Positions 22,728 through 33,212 of a stretch of 64,000 nt of DNA are shown here, in pieces (the stretch's first letter is position 1; every line of letters begins with the position of its first letter). The notes beneath the pieces are model-generated. The model saw only the letters and a list, made by a program, of their open reading frames with translations. It was not told the origin of the DNA and searched no databases. A program made the translations under genes and the position numbers. The DNA is from Astragalus membranaceus. Lineage: Eukaryota > Streptophyta > Magnoliopsida > Fabales > Fabaceae. Location: the NCBI GenBank assembly GCA_039519185.1, contig CM076851.1, positions 95,849,531 through 95,913,530 of the forward strand, written 5' to 3'.

Positions 22728-25200
22728 TGTAACACCCCGGTATTTTTATCGAGTAAAAATACCCAAGTGTACCATCATAAAATAATCAGAGATATTTTTC
22801 CTGTTTTAGATATTGAACATAAATAAAAACAACTCATAACTTAGAGTCCAATATCCAAATACCAAGAAATAGCGGAAACGATTTTACAACTTTTACTGAT
22901 ACAAGTTATACAATCGAAAATACAAAAATCTCGAGGGAAAGACAATAACAATGAAAACTAAGTCTTCACCGTCTTCATATGCACACCACCTAGTTGTGCT
23001 TCTTCACCTTTTCTTTTTCCCCCTGCTTCTCTGTAAAACCACAAAATATAAACAGTGAGATACAATCTCAGTGAGTTCTACCGAGACCCCTACTAACGCT
23101 CTCGGTTCATTTAAAACGTTTTATTATGATTCGACACAACACCGACCGCAATCCGCTTGCTAATCTCGGTGGACCATACAATAAGGCTTCGATCTAGTAA
23201 GACACCGGCTGCAATCTTTTTGCGTCTCCCGATGAACTAGCATCCTAGGCCCTTCTACGTAACACCGGCTGCAGCACATCTGCGTCTCCCGGTATTCATA
23301 GTACAATACTTTTAACATAACACCGGCTGCAGCACATCTGCGTCTCCCGGCGAACCCCTATCCAATAACAGTTCTGCTATTGGCCTCAGAGCCTAGGGTA
23401 AGGGATCATGACTTCCCCGCCTAGTATGTTAACATGGGTCATCACCCAAACTCGATATAATATATATATCTATAATAGTATGAACATTTAGTTCATTTAC
23501 ATTCAGACCAATAATTGAACATAACACCCGCATCGGGCCGTTTCCCATAGTCGATATAATTTATATATCGTGAATCGTAGACCGGTTTAGACAATAAATA
23601 ATAATCGTCCCGCGTCAGTTATACCGTATCACGTAGGACTCATAGTCCGCTTTATTATTAATAAAACATATGTTCGCACACGAGTACTATTATTCGGTTT
23701 TTCGAAATAGTTTAGAACTTTAAAAACAGTCCATTATGCCATTTAATTTATTTAAATAGATAGATCTTTGAATAAGCTTTCCAACGCCCCTGAGAACACC
23801 TCAATCGGGTTCCCGGATCAAAAGTTATTGCGAAACGAAAAACAGTGTTTGGTTGCTGAAAATTCTGCCAACTGGCGCGCGAGTGGCGCGTGGCGCGCAA
23901 ACGGCGCGCGAGTTGACAGTCAAGTCCTGTCCAGTGGCACGCGAGTGGCGCGCGGCGCGCAAACGGCGCGTGGACTGGCAGAAAGGGGGCCTGTCAAGTG
24001 CAGATTTTGGCGGTTTCGCCCGAAAATCGCGATTCCGCTTAATTCCGATTCTCGTTCCGATTTAAAACAGTTTTCACAACCATAAATACAGTTCCAATCA
24101 AAGTCACACAATCAATCAAATCAATCAAGAACTCAATCAAAACGGATTTTATCAAAAACGACATATTTTCCAATTAACGGTTTTTAGTCAAAATCTTTCG
24201 AAATCAAATCACCGAAAATTCCATTTCAACGCGACACAACTCGAAACTCGCTCCGATCGATTCCTAATCCGAAACAGACAATATCCAGAAATATTCCAGT
24301 CCAGCGAAAGCGATAAAACAGTTAATTAATTAATTCGAAACATAAAATCCTAAACGTGAGTAGAACTCACCTTTGACGCGTGATCCACGATCGAGCCGAA
24401 ATCACCGAGTAACCACAGAACATTCCCCGCTCCGGCGACACCCAATCCGCTTCCAAAGCTTCCCACTCGATCACGAAACCGCTTTTTGACCGAAATACCG
24501 ATTTCCCGAAATTCTTCATGAACACTATTCATCATCTTCTCCAACCTCAAGTCACTATTCACAAAACCCCAATTTGCTCCCTAAACCCTTGATTCTTCAC
24601 AAACTCCAAATCGGACTTCAATATTTGCGCTATCCACCTTGAGCTCGCTCCCAAACACCATCCAAAGCTTCCCTTTGAGCTTGAACAACAAAACCTCCAC
24701 TTTTCTCCAAATTTCGAAAATGGTGGATTTGAGGAGAGTGAGTTGATGATGAAGATTTTGGTACCTATACGAAGAGGAAGTAGCGCTGAACATTTTTCGT
24801 GTTGGAAGGAAGTCGTTTTGATGAACCGAACCCTTCCCTTTTCTCCTTCTTCCTCCCCACCCTTTCTTTCTCTTTTCTCTCCTTTTCTCTCTTTTCTTCT
24901 CTCTGTTTCTCGTTCTCAGTTTCTTTCTTTCTTTCAATTTCTTTCTTTCTTTTTCTTTTCTTTTCACGTGCACACACATATATTTATTTAATATATAATT
25001 GGTAACGTGGTCAAATTACCACATTGATCTAAATCTCCTATTTCGATTCCGAAACTTCATTGGTCCGTATTATCCGGTTAACGATCCGATGACAACCAAT
25101 AAATAATTTTTGCACTCAGTAAATTTACCAGTTAAGTACTAAATTGGTTTAATTGGGTTAACACCCAAATAATTCCATTAATTATTTTGCGGATGTTACA
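22728..25200 (-). repeat. 5' LTR (element orientation) of the nested Tekay-like element
   Basis: Nearly identical to 16489-18963, including the GGCGC-rich island (about 23873-23992). Differences are scattered single bases. Confidence 0.9.
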
Positions 25201-25205
25201 CAGAC

Positions 25206-25848
25206 CAGTTTTGATCCAATACCAATGACATACACTGAATTGTTTGATCACTTGACTTCCAAGAACTTGATCAACACTCGGCCAATGAAGGCCCTGCAGC
25301 CGCCATTTCCCAGAAGTTACAACGCTAATGCTACCTGCAGTTTCCACGAAAACGGGGTCGGTCATACTGTGGAGGAATGTAAAGCCTTCAAGCATGTGGT
25401 GCAAGACCTAGTAGATGCTGGGTGGATCTCGTTCAAGCAAAGCAGCCCGAATACAACAACTAATCCATTGCCAGGTCATCAGAGGCCAGCTACCAATGCT
25501 ATAGAAAGTTCCGTTGGGCAATTGGTAAAAGATGTGCAGAAGATCAAGACCCCGTTGGGTGTTATCTACTCTGGTTTATGCCATGTTGGGGTGGTTAAGA
25601 AGGGGTGTTGCCATGAAGAGGGGTGTGCTGACTCCACGTGCGTGGGGAATTGTGAAAGCTTTGGGATGATCCTGCAGGACCTGATGGATCGGCGTGTGGT
25701 CCAGATAGGAACCCATGATGTTGCTGTCATCAAGGATGGTTCTGAGTCTGAAGAGGGTGGTGCAAGTTTGGTTCGACGCTGCGGTGCCAGTGAAAAATTA
25801 AAGAATTGGAAGGCTGCTGATCTTCCTGTGACTTTTAATTTAAAGTAA
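25206..25848 (+). pseudogene. Ogre gag, nucleocapsid part, up to the intron
   Basis: This continues gag in frame after the nested element: codon ACC is completed by 16487-16488 plus 25206. It encodes DPIPMTYTELFDHLTS and then a zinc-binding-like motif CSFHENGVGHTVEECKAFK. A second Cys/His region (CCHEEGCADSTC, LMDRRVVQIG) and the tail LKNWKAADLPVTFNLK follow, then a TAA at 25846-25848. Related elements carry a long linker, an aspartic protease and a G-patch between the second Cys/His region and this tail. Here only about 35 residues separate them and no DTGS/DNGS motif exists, so protease appears deleted without breaking the frame. The tail and stop overlap the intron donor. Confidence 0.8.
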
Positions 25849-26074
25849 TCATTTGTAATGCAACCCTGTGGCTCTGCCCAAGGCCATAGGACAAGTTGTT
25901 AGGGGCGAGCATGTTTTTTATTTTCAGAATCATCATCATTAATAAAAATGTTGTTTTTGAATTTCAATCAATAAAAATCAATCCTTTTCATTTCATGTGT
26001 CTTTTCCTCGCTTTATTATTGTTTGCTTGCTTGTCTCGCCTTTCATTCTGCTTTTTCGCTTCGGCAAAATGCAG
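25845..26074 (+). other. Ogre intron between gag(-pro) and pol
   Basis: Donor GTAATC lies at 25845 and acceptor AAAATGCAG ends at 26074, with a T-rich stretch before it. Removing 230 bp takes out the gag stop codon and joins the gag frame (start positions 1 mod 3) to the pol frame (0 mod 3) across one codon. An intron at this position that controls Gag versus Gag-Pol production is established for Ogre elements. The exact splice bases are my inference. Confidence 0.7.
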
Positions 26075-29000
26075 ATCCACAGCAATTGTCTCCCAAAATA
26101 ACAGTGCCAACAGTCCATATTTTGACTTTGATCACCCTATTAATCAAACTGAGGGGGATGTTGAGGAAGACTGGGAAGCTCCTCCAGAACTCATGAGGTT
26201 AATGAAACAGGAAGAAAGGGTAATTCAGCCACACGGAGAATCTACTGAAGTGATCAACTTGGGTACAGCTGAGAGCAAGAAAGAGGTCAAAGCGGGTACC
26301 GCCATGAATGACGAGGATCGCATGAAGTTGGTTCAGCTGTTGCACGATTATATGGATGTGTTTGCATGGTCCTACCAAGATATGCCTGGGTTGGATACTG
26401 ACATTGTGATGCATAAGTTGCCAGTCAAACCTGAATGCCCGCCTGTGAAGCAGAAACTTAGAAGGATGAAGCCTGAGATGTCCCTAAAGATTAGGGATGA
26501 GGTAAAAAAGCAGTTTGATGCCGGATTCCTAGCGGTGGCCAAATACCCACAGTGGGTTGCCAATATTGTCTCGGTTCCAAAGAAGGACGGGAAGGTCAGA
26601 ATGTGCGTTGACTACCGAGATCTGAATCGTGCTAGTCCTAAAGACGATTTTCCTTTGCCCCACATTGATGTTTTAGTGGATAGTACAGCTCAACACTCGT
26701 TATTCTCCTTCATGGATGGATATTCGGGATATAATCAGATCAAGATGGACCCCGAAGATATGGAAAAGACAACTTTCATAACGCTTTGGGGAATCTTCTG
26801 TTACAAGGTCATGCCATTCGGGTTAAAGAACGCTGGTGCAACCTACCAAAGGGCCGTGGTCACGCTGTTTCACGACATGATGCATAAGGAGATTGAGGTT
26901 TATGTGGATGACATGATCGCAAAATCTAAAACCGACGGGGAGCATATTGTCAATCTGCAGAAGCTCTTTGAACGGTTGAGGAAATATAAACTCAAGTTAA
27001 ACCCGGCCAAGTGCACGTTTGGGGTGAGATCAGGGAAGTTGTTAGGCTTCATTGTCAGCCAGAAGGGAATCGAGGTGGATCCAGACAAAGTAAAAGCCAT
27101 CCTCGAGATGCCGGTGTCCAAAACAGAGAAAGAAGTCTGTGGTTTCCTCGGAAGGCTGAATTACATCTCCCGATTCATCTTCCAGTTGACTGACACTTGT
27201 GAGCCGATCTTCAAACTGCTGTGCAAAAATCAAGAGTTGAAGTGGAATGACCAGTGTCAAACTGCCTTTGAGAAAATCAAGGTGTACTTGCAGAATCCAC
27301 CAGTCTTAATGCCACCTGTGTCAGGCAGGCCTCTCATCTTATACCTTACAGTGCTAGATAATTCAATGGGCTGTGTGTTGGGGCAGCATGATGAATCCGG
27401 GAAAAAGGAGCATGCCCTATACTATCTTAGCAAAAAGTTCACCGACTGTGAGACAAGATATTCTATGCTGGAAAAGACTTGTTGTGCTCTAGTTTGGGCT
27501 GCTCACCGTTTAAGGCAGTACATGCTGAGTCACACCACTTGGTTGGTGTCAAAAATGGATCCAATCAAGTACATATTTGAGAAGCCAGCTCTTACAGGAC
27601 GAATTGCCCGTTGGCAGATGCAATTATCAGAATACGATATCCTGTATGTCACACAAAAACCAGTTAAAGGTAGTGCACTTGCTGAGTATTTGGCATGTCA
27701 GCCGATTCCAGACTACCAACCAATGCAGCATGATTTTCCTGATGAAGATATCATGGCACTGTTTGATGAGGGGAAGTCCCAAGAAAGTGAAAGGTGGAGA
27801 ATGATCTTCGACGGTGCGTCAAATGTATGGGGGCATGGGGCAGGTGCTGTGTTAATATCTCCTGACAATCGCTTCGTTCCTGTCACTGCAAGGTTGAGCT
27901 TCTATGTCACAAACAACATAGCAGAGTATGAAGCGTGCATCTTGGGTATTCAAGCAGCCCTAGAATGGAAAGTTAAAAGGCTAGATGTGTATGGAGATTG
28001 AGCCCTGGTTATTCATCAAGTAAGAGGCGATTGGGAGACCAGAGATCCCAAACTGATTCCCTATTGTGTTTATGTGCAAGAGTTGATGGAGTCTTTTGAC
28101 GAAATCACTTTCAAACACATCCCTCGAAGCGAAAACCAGCTGGCTGATGCATTGGCAAATTTATCATCCATGTTCAATATCAATTGTGATAAAAGCTTGA
28201 CTCATGTCACAATCCAGCACCGGAGTCTACCTGCGCATCACTACTGCACAGCCATAGATGAAGAGCCGGATGACAAGCCTTGGTATCATGATATCAAACA
28301 GTACATCATCAGCAGAGAATACCCTCCTGGGGCATCTGAAAATGACAAGAGAACTCTTCGGCGACTGTCAAGGAATTTCTTCCTCAGCGGTGAGGTTCTC
28401 TACAAAAGGAATTATGACATGGTCCTCTTAAGGTGTGTTGCTAAAGAAGAAGCTGAAAGAATCATGAAAGATGTACACGAGGGCTCATTCGGAACTCATT
28501 CCAGTGCGCATACTATGGCTAGACAGATTTTAAGGGCGGGCTATTACTGGTTGCATATGGAAGGTGACTGCTACAGATTTGTCCGAAAGTGCCACAAGTG
28601 CCAAATCTACGCTGACCACATTCATGTGCCGCCTGCCAAATTGAACGTTCTGACTGCATCCTGGCCGTTTTCAATGTGGGGAATGGATGTCATCGGTCCC
28701 ATTGAACCCAAAGCATCAAATGGGCATCGCTTCATCTTGGTCGCCATTGACTATTTCACGAAGTGGGTTGAAGCTGCCTCATACTCCAGTGTAACCAGTT
28801 CAGTGGTTGCCAAATTTGTGAAGAAGGATCTGATTTGCCGTTATGGTCTTCCTAACAAGATCATCACTGATAACGGCAGCAATCTGAATAGCAAAATGAT
28901 GAAGGACCTGTGCGCAGAGTTCAAAATTCAGCATCATAATTCTTCCCCCTATCGACCCAAGATGAATGGAGCAGTGGAGGCAGCTAACAAGAACATCAGA

Positions 29001-29528
29001 AAGATTGTGCAAAAAATGGTGGTCACATACAAGGATTGACATGAAATGCTTCCCTTTGCTTTGCATGCCTATCGTACTTCAGTGCGTACCTCAACTGGGG
29101 CAACTCCTTTCTCTCTGGTATACGGGTCAGAGGCGGTCCTCCCAATCGAGGTTGAGATACCATCCCTACGGGTACTCATGGAAGCTAAACTGGAAGAAGC
29201 AGAGTGGGTGCAGGCTCGTCTGGATCAGCTAAACCTCATTGAGGAAAAAAGAATTGCAGCTTTGTGTCATGGGCAGTTGTACCAACAGAGAATGAGAACA
29301 GCTTTTGACAAGAAAGTCCGGCACCGTGAATTCAAGCAGAGAGATTTGGTGCTTAAGAAGATCTTGCCCATCCAGACTGATCCCCGAGGGAAATGGACAC
29401 CCACTTATGACGGCCCGTATGTGGTCAAGAAAGCCTTTTCTAGAGGAGCACTGATACTCACGAACATGGACGGAGAGGATTTAAGGAACCCAGTCAATTC
29501 CGATCAAGTGAAGAAGTATTATGCCTGA
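26075..29528 (+). pseudogene. Ogre pol: RT, RNase H, second RNase H and integrase; two stops, no frameshift
   Basis: One frame runs to the TGA ending at 29528. RT contains KDGKVRMCVDYRDLNRASPK, FSFMDGYSGYNQIKM and the active site YVDDM (26901-26915). The pol RNase H (about 27310-27720) has YSMLEKTCCALVWAA. The second, Tat-type RNase H has IFDGASN, NNIAEYEACILG and LDVYGD. Integrase has a zinc region (HEGSFGTH, CHKCQIYAD) and catalytic residues Asp 28686, Asp 28869 and Glu 28977, a D-x60-D-x35-E spacing. Stops are TGA at 27999-28001 (in the YGD-S-ALV motif) and TGA at 29037-29039 (where relatives have Trp). There is no chromodomain. The enzyme would copy and integrate the element; this copy cannot make it whole without readthrough. 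Confidence 0.88.
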
Positions 29529-30585
29529 AAGAAATAGACGAAAAAAGAGAAAGACAAGCCAAGTAAGAGTTAGCTCGCTAGGTTGAAAACCCGAAAGGGC
29601 GGCCTAGGCAAAATCAGAGCGACCCGGTGGATTGAAAACCCGCAAAGGGCGATCCAGGCAAAAATTAGGGTTAGAAAACTTGGGCATGAAAAGTAAAGAA
29701 AGGCATACAACTCCTCTGAAAACTTGGATGAGGGAGTGATCAAGGTCAAGGACATAAATGTTTAGCACTGTTCCACAGAGACGGACAGTCAGAATTTAAC
29801 TTCTCTCTTTTTTTTCGTGTCTTTTTATAGTTTAAACTTTCAAGTGTAATAAACAATCGGCGTAACTTCTTGTGCGACCGGTTTCCACATTAATAAAGTT
29901 CAACTTTCTCATATCTGTTCACTCTTTTATTTTCTGCTTTTTTTGCTCAAAATAAACGTTTTATAATGATGGTGATGATGACCTGTAAAACATGTGCATA
30001 AATCATGGGCATTAAAATTATTGCAAAATCCCTAAAGGTCGCAGAAAAAAGCAATTCCCCAAAACCAGTTAATCATGCAAGAGAAAGCGATTGCACTCAC
30101 GATTGCTTCAAACGGCGAAGTCAAAGCCAACATGCACTCGGCCCATGAGCCCCGCAATTCCAGTGGGTTCCTCAGTCTCGTGCCGTGAGCGTCGCGGGTT
30201 GGCTGAACCAGCAAAAATAAGCCAAAAGAGCAAAAGAGCAAAAGAAAAAACAAACGATCAGAAAAAAGAAAGCTGATCAAAGAATGAAAAGCCAAGAAAA
30301 AAGAAATAGTCAAAAAAGAAAGCTGACGAAAGAAACGAAGAATCAAGAATAGCATCCCATTGCATTCATCATTCCACTAAATCATCACATCGCATGCACT
30401 CACATGACATGCATTCGCAAAACGGACTTGGCATAGCATGGATTCATATTCCATGCACCATGTCTTGCATCTGCTAACGTGTGTAGGTGTCCTGGATCAG
30501 TGCAATGGCATTGATCATCAATCAGAGCAAGCTGAAGAAAGGTCCGCTAACCTGAGCAGACAGCCTGGATCAGTGCAATGGCATT
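29529..30585 (+). other. Ogre 3' UTR, left part
   Basis: Non-coding. Two ~50-bp units with GGTTGAAAACCCG(A/C)AAAGGGCG lie at about 29581-29670. A purine-rich stretch follows (about 30215-30340; the open frames across it are low complexity). The stretch 30491-30585 is the start of a 73-bp tandem repeat. Confidence 0.6.
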
Positions 30586-33212
30586 TGTAACACCCCTTTT
30601 CTAATAACCTTACTATTTAATAAAATCAGAGTTTCCTTTTTTTTTTGAAAACAATCTAAGCGAGTGCTACACTTACTCCATTAAATCAACAACTTCAATT
30701 TTCACAGTTCGGCTAAAAGCCACAAGATACATAGCACCATGAAAATACCGTTTAGTTCGCATCAACCAAATACCATCACTACCGCAGCGGGATAATAACA
30801 AGTTCGAAAACAAAACCAATACAACATCAATAATAGTCTAACAGCATAAAGACAATAACACATAAGCATAATACGCCCCCCCCGGTGCTACGTATCAGAG
30901 CATGACACTTCCTACCAGACGAAGGCATAAGGGTAACCTTCACTCGTTATTACCTGCATGTTGCCGACATAAGAAGCAACATAAAAGCAGTAGGGTGAGT
31001 CTCTTTTCATAATTAATAACATATGGAATAAGCATTGCATAGGAAAGGTAACTAGGCACACCGATTCACAACAAAGGTAGCAAACCACATCACAATTACA
31101 ATCTCCCAACAACAATGCAAAAGGCATGATTATGCGTGAAATGCAACCCAAACTCCACGGGCACATGCATGTCGGATCCGTCACCAAATACAAATAGGCC
31201 GTAGCCTCTGCTCACCAAATAAAGTTAGGCCGAAGCCTCTGCTCACCAATAATGCACATGTTTCATGAGATGCTATGGAAATGCACCACAACACACCACA
31301 CAATTCATCAATTCACCATTTAATCAACTCACCATTTTATTCATATTCTCACCATTGTATTAATCAGCTCACCAATTAAAATTAGGCCGAAGCCTCTGCT
31401 CACCAATTAAAATTAGGCCGAAGTCTCTGCTCACCAATTAAAATTAGGCCGAAGCCTCTGCTCACCCATCACACCATAATACACTCACCAACTCAACCCA
31501 CCACTCACACCAACACCAATTTCAATTAGGCCAACTTAGGATTTGACGCGACATAGGGAAAGTGAATAAAAATTGAAATTAGACACCTTGAACAACTTCA
31601 GTCCAGAACCACCAGTAAAATAACCCATTTTTACATAAAACCAGAATATTTGGATAGACACCGAAATTATCTTCGAAACGCATTTTGAACCGTTAAATTT
31701 GGATAACCGAGTCAAAAGTTACATTAAAAACAAAATCGGAAAAATACTTAGACATTCTGGAAACTGGCGCCCAGGCGCTGGGCGCCCAGGCGCTGGGCGC
31801 CCAGGCGCTGGGCGCCCAGGAGCAACACGGAACTTGGCGCATGGGCACTTGGCGCCCAGGAACTGCAACACGCGCATAGGCGCTGGCGCCCAGGAAACAG
31901 CAACACGCATAGGCGCTGGCGCCCAGGAAACAGCAACACGCATAGGCGCTGGCGCCCAGGAAACTGGCGCAGGACTGGCGCAGGGGAACACGGCGCCCAG
32001 GCACTAGGCGCCTAAGGCCAACACGCAAGAAAACTCATTTTACTTCGAAATTGATTTTGTACGAGCCAAACACTCAGAATATGAGAACCCAACAAAATTT
32101 TTGGCAAAAAGTGACACGCACCTTTGGCGCCCATGGACTAGGCGCCTAGTGAAAACACGCAACCCAACTATTTTGGTGACCAAAATCATTTTGCACGAGC
32201 TATTTTACTTGAATATGAAAACCAGAAACCAAATTTTGCAAAACAATCACCAGAACATTGGGGCCCTTGGCGCCCATGACACAAGGTGCCTAGCACCAAG
32301 ACAGCAACACAGTGGCTGAAAAAAACTGGCGCAGGCACACTGACTGGGCGCCTGGCGCCCATGACTGAGGCACGGAAAAACAGCAACAAGGCATATGGCG
32401 CCCAAAGCGCCTAGGGGCTTCCAAAATCAGAATTTTTCAAATTCAAACACCAAATTAAGTTCACCAAACATTCAATTATATATATATAATTCAATTATCA
32501 TCATGATCCTCAATTCTCACCCAACAAACACCAACAAGTCATATACACAAATACGTGGCATACAATTCACATTAGCAACAATTCAAACATCAATCATGCG
32601 ATTTCAACATAGGCAATTCATAATCATATATCACAACATTACAATTGAATCAACAACACCACAATTCATTCATATAAATCATTCTAAAACCCTAACCCTA
32701 GGCACTACTAATTCGCATAAGCCATTAAAAATAAAAAGAGGACCCCCTAACCTCTTAGAATTCGCACCACCAAGCAAAGCCCCAAGGAATTGCAAGACAC
32801 CAACAAGCTCTTCCTCCTTGAGTGCTCCACGAAAACTCCTCTCCCTTTCCTATTGCAAGTCGCGACTTCTCTTCTCACTTCTCCTCTCTTTTTACGTTTC
32901 TTTTCTCTTTTCTCCTCTCCTCTCTTCGAATCCTTTTCTTTCTTTTGCACCAATGAGACACTTGTCTCCAACCCTTACTAACTCGCCTAGGCCTAAGTCA
33001 ATGAGCTTGGGCTTGGGCCAATCCTAACATCCGGAATTACCATCACCACTCCCTTCAACTTAAATAATTATTTCCAACCCAACTAAGGCTCACATATAAT
33101 AACACCTATAATTATTTTATTAAGTAATAAATAATAATTATATTATTATTTCTACCACTCAATTTCATTTAATTAATTAAATAAATTAATCTATTATTTT
33201 TGGGGCGTTACA
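30586..33212 (-). repeat. LTR of the non-coding element (left copy)
   Basis: It runs from TGTAACACCCC to GGGGCGTTACA. It contains ~30-bp units with TTAGGCCGAAGCCTCTGCTCACC (about 31180-31470, three in direct tandem), a GGCGCC-rich island and, near its end, a pyrimidine-rich stretch. Open frames inside are shadows of these repeats. Confidence 0.9.
31762..32012 (-). repeat. GGCGCC-rich island in the LTR of the non-coding element
   Basis: GGCGCCCAGGCGCTG is repeated in tandem at about 31766-31817, followed by several CATAGGCGCTGGCGCCCAGGA units separated by AACAGCAACACG. The right LTR has the shorter version (about 37096-37300), missing the first tandem block. GGCGCC is self-complementary, so the island can fold. 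The Gly/Pro/Arg-rich frames here are not proteins. Confidence 0.8.

Larger units (their letters stand above)
16489..25200 (-). mobile_element. Tekay-like element inserted in the Ogre gag
   Basis: Two ~2.47-kb LTRs (16489-18963 and 22728-25200) flank 3.76 kb. On the minus strand a tRNA-iMet PBS (TGGTATCAGAGC) lies next to the 22728 LTR, and a purine tract with GACGAAATTTTGGGGAC lies next to the 18963 LTR, so the element points left. The flanks are CGGAC (16484-16488) and CAGAC (25201-25205): a 5-bp target duplication with one transition. The LTRs differ at only a few bases, yet the internal region keeps only decayed gag, protease, RT and integrase pieces. It was therefore probably a defective copy moved in trans. 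Confidence 0.9.

Noticed and set aside
22711..22730. tRNA-like sequence
   Set aside because: Only the 12-17 bases complementary to a tRNA 3' end are present, in the position of a primer binding site; there is no tRNA body.
31699..32028. Gly/Pro/Arg-rich repeat proteins on both strands
   Set aside because: They are readings of the GGCGCC-rich island in several frames, without conserved start or composition.
32685..32705. Telomere-like CCCTAA motif
   Set aside because: Only about two imperfect units (AAAACCCTAACCCTAGG) and part of an LTR present twice.
32395..33027. 210-residue open frame as a possible host gene
   Set aside because: It lies within the LTR of the non-coding element and recurs in the other LTR. 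It has no domain and spans a pyrimidine-rich tract.
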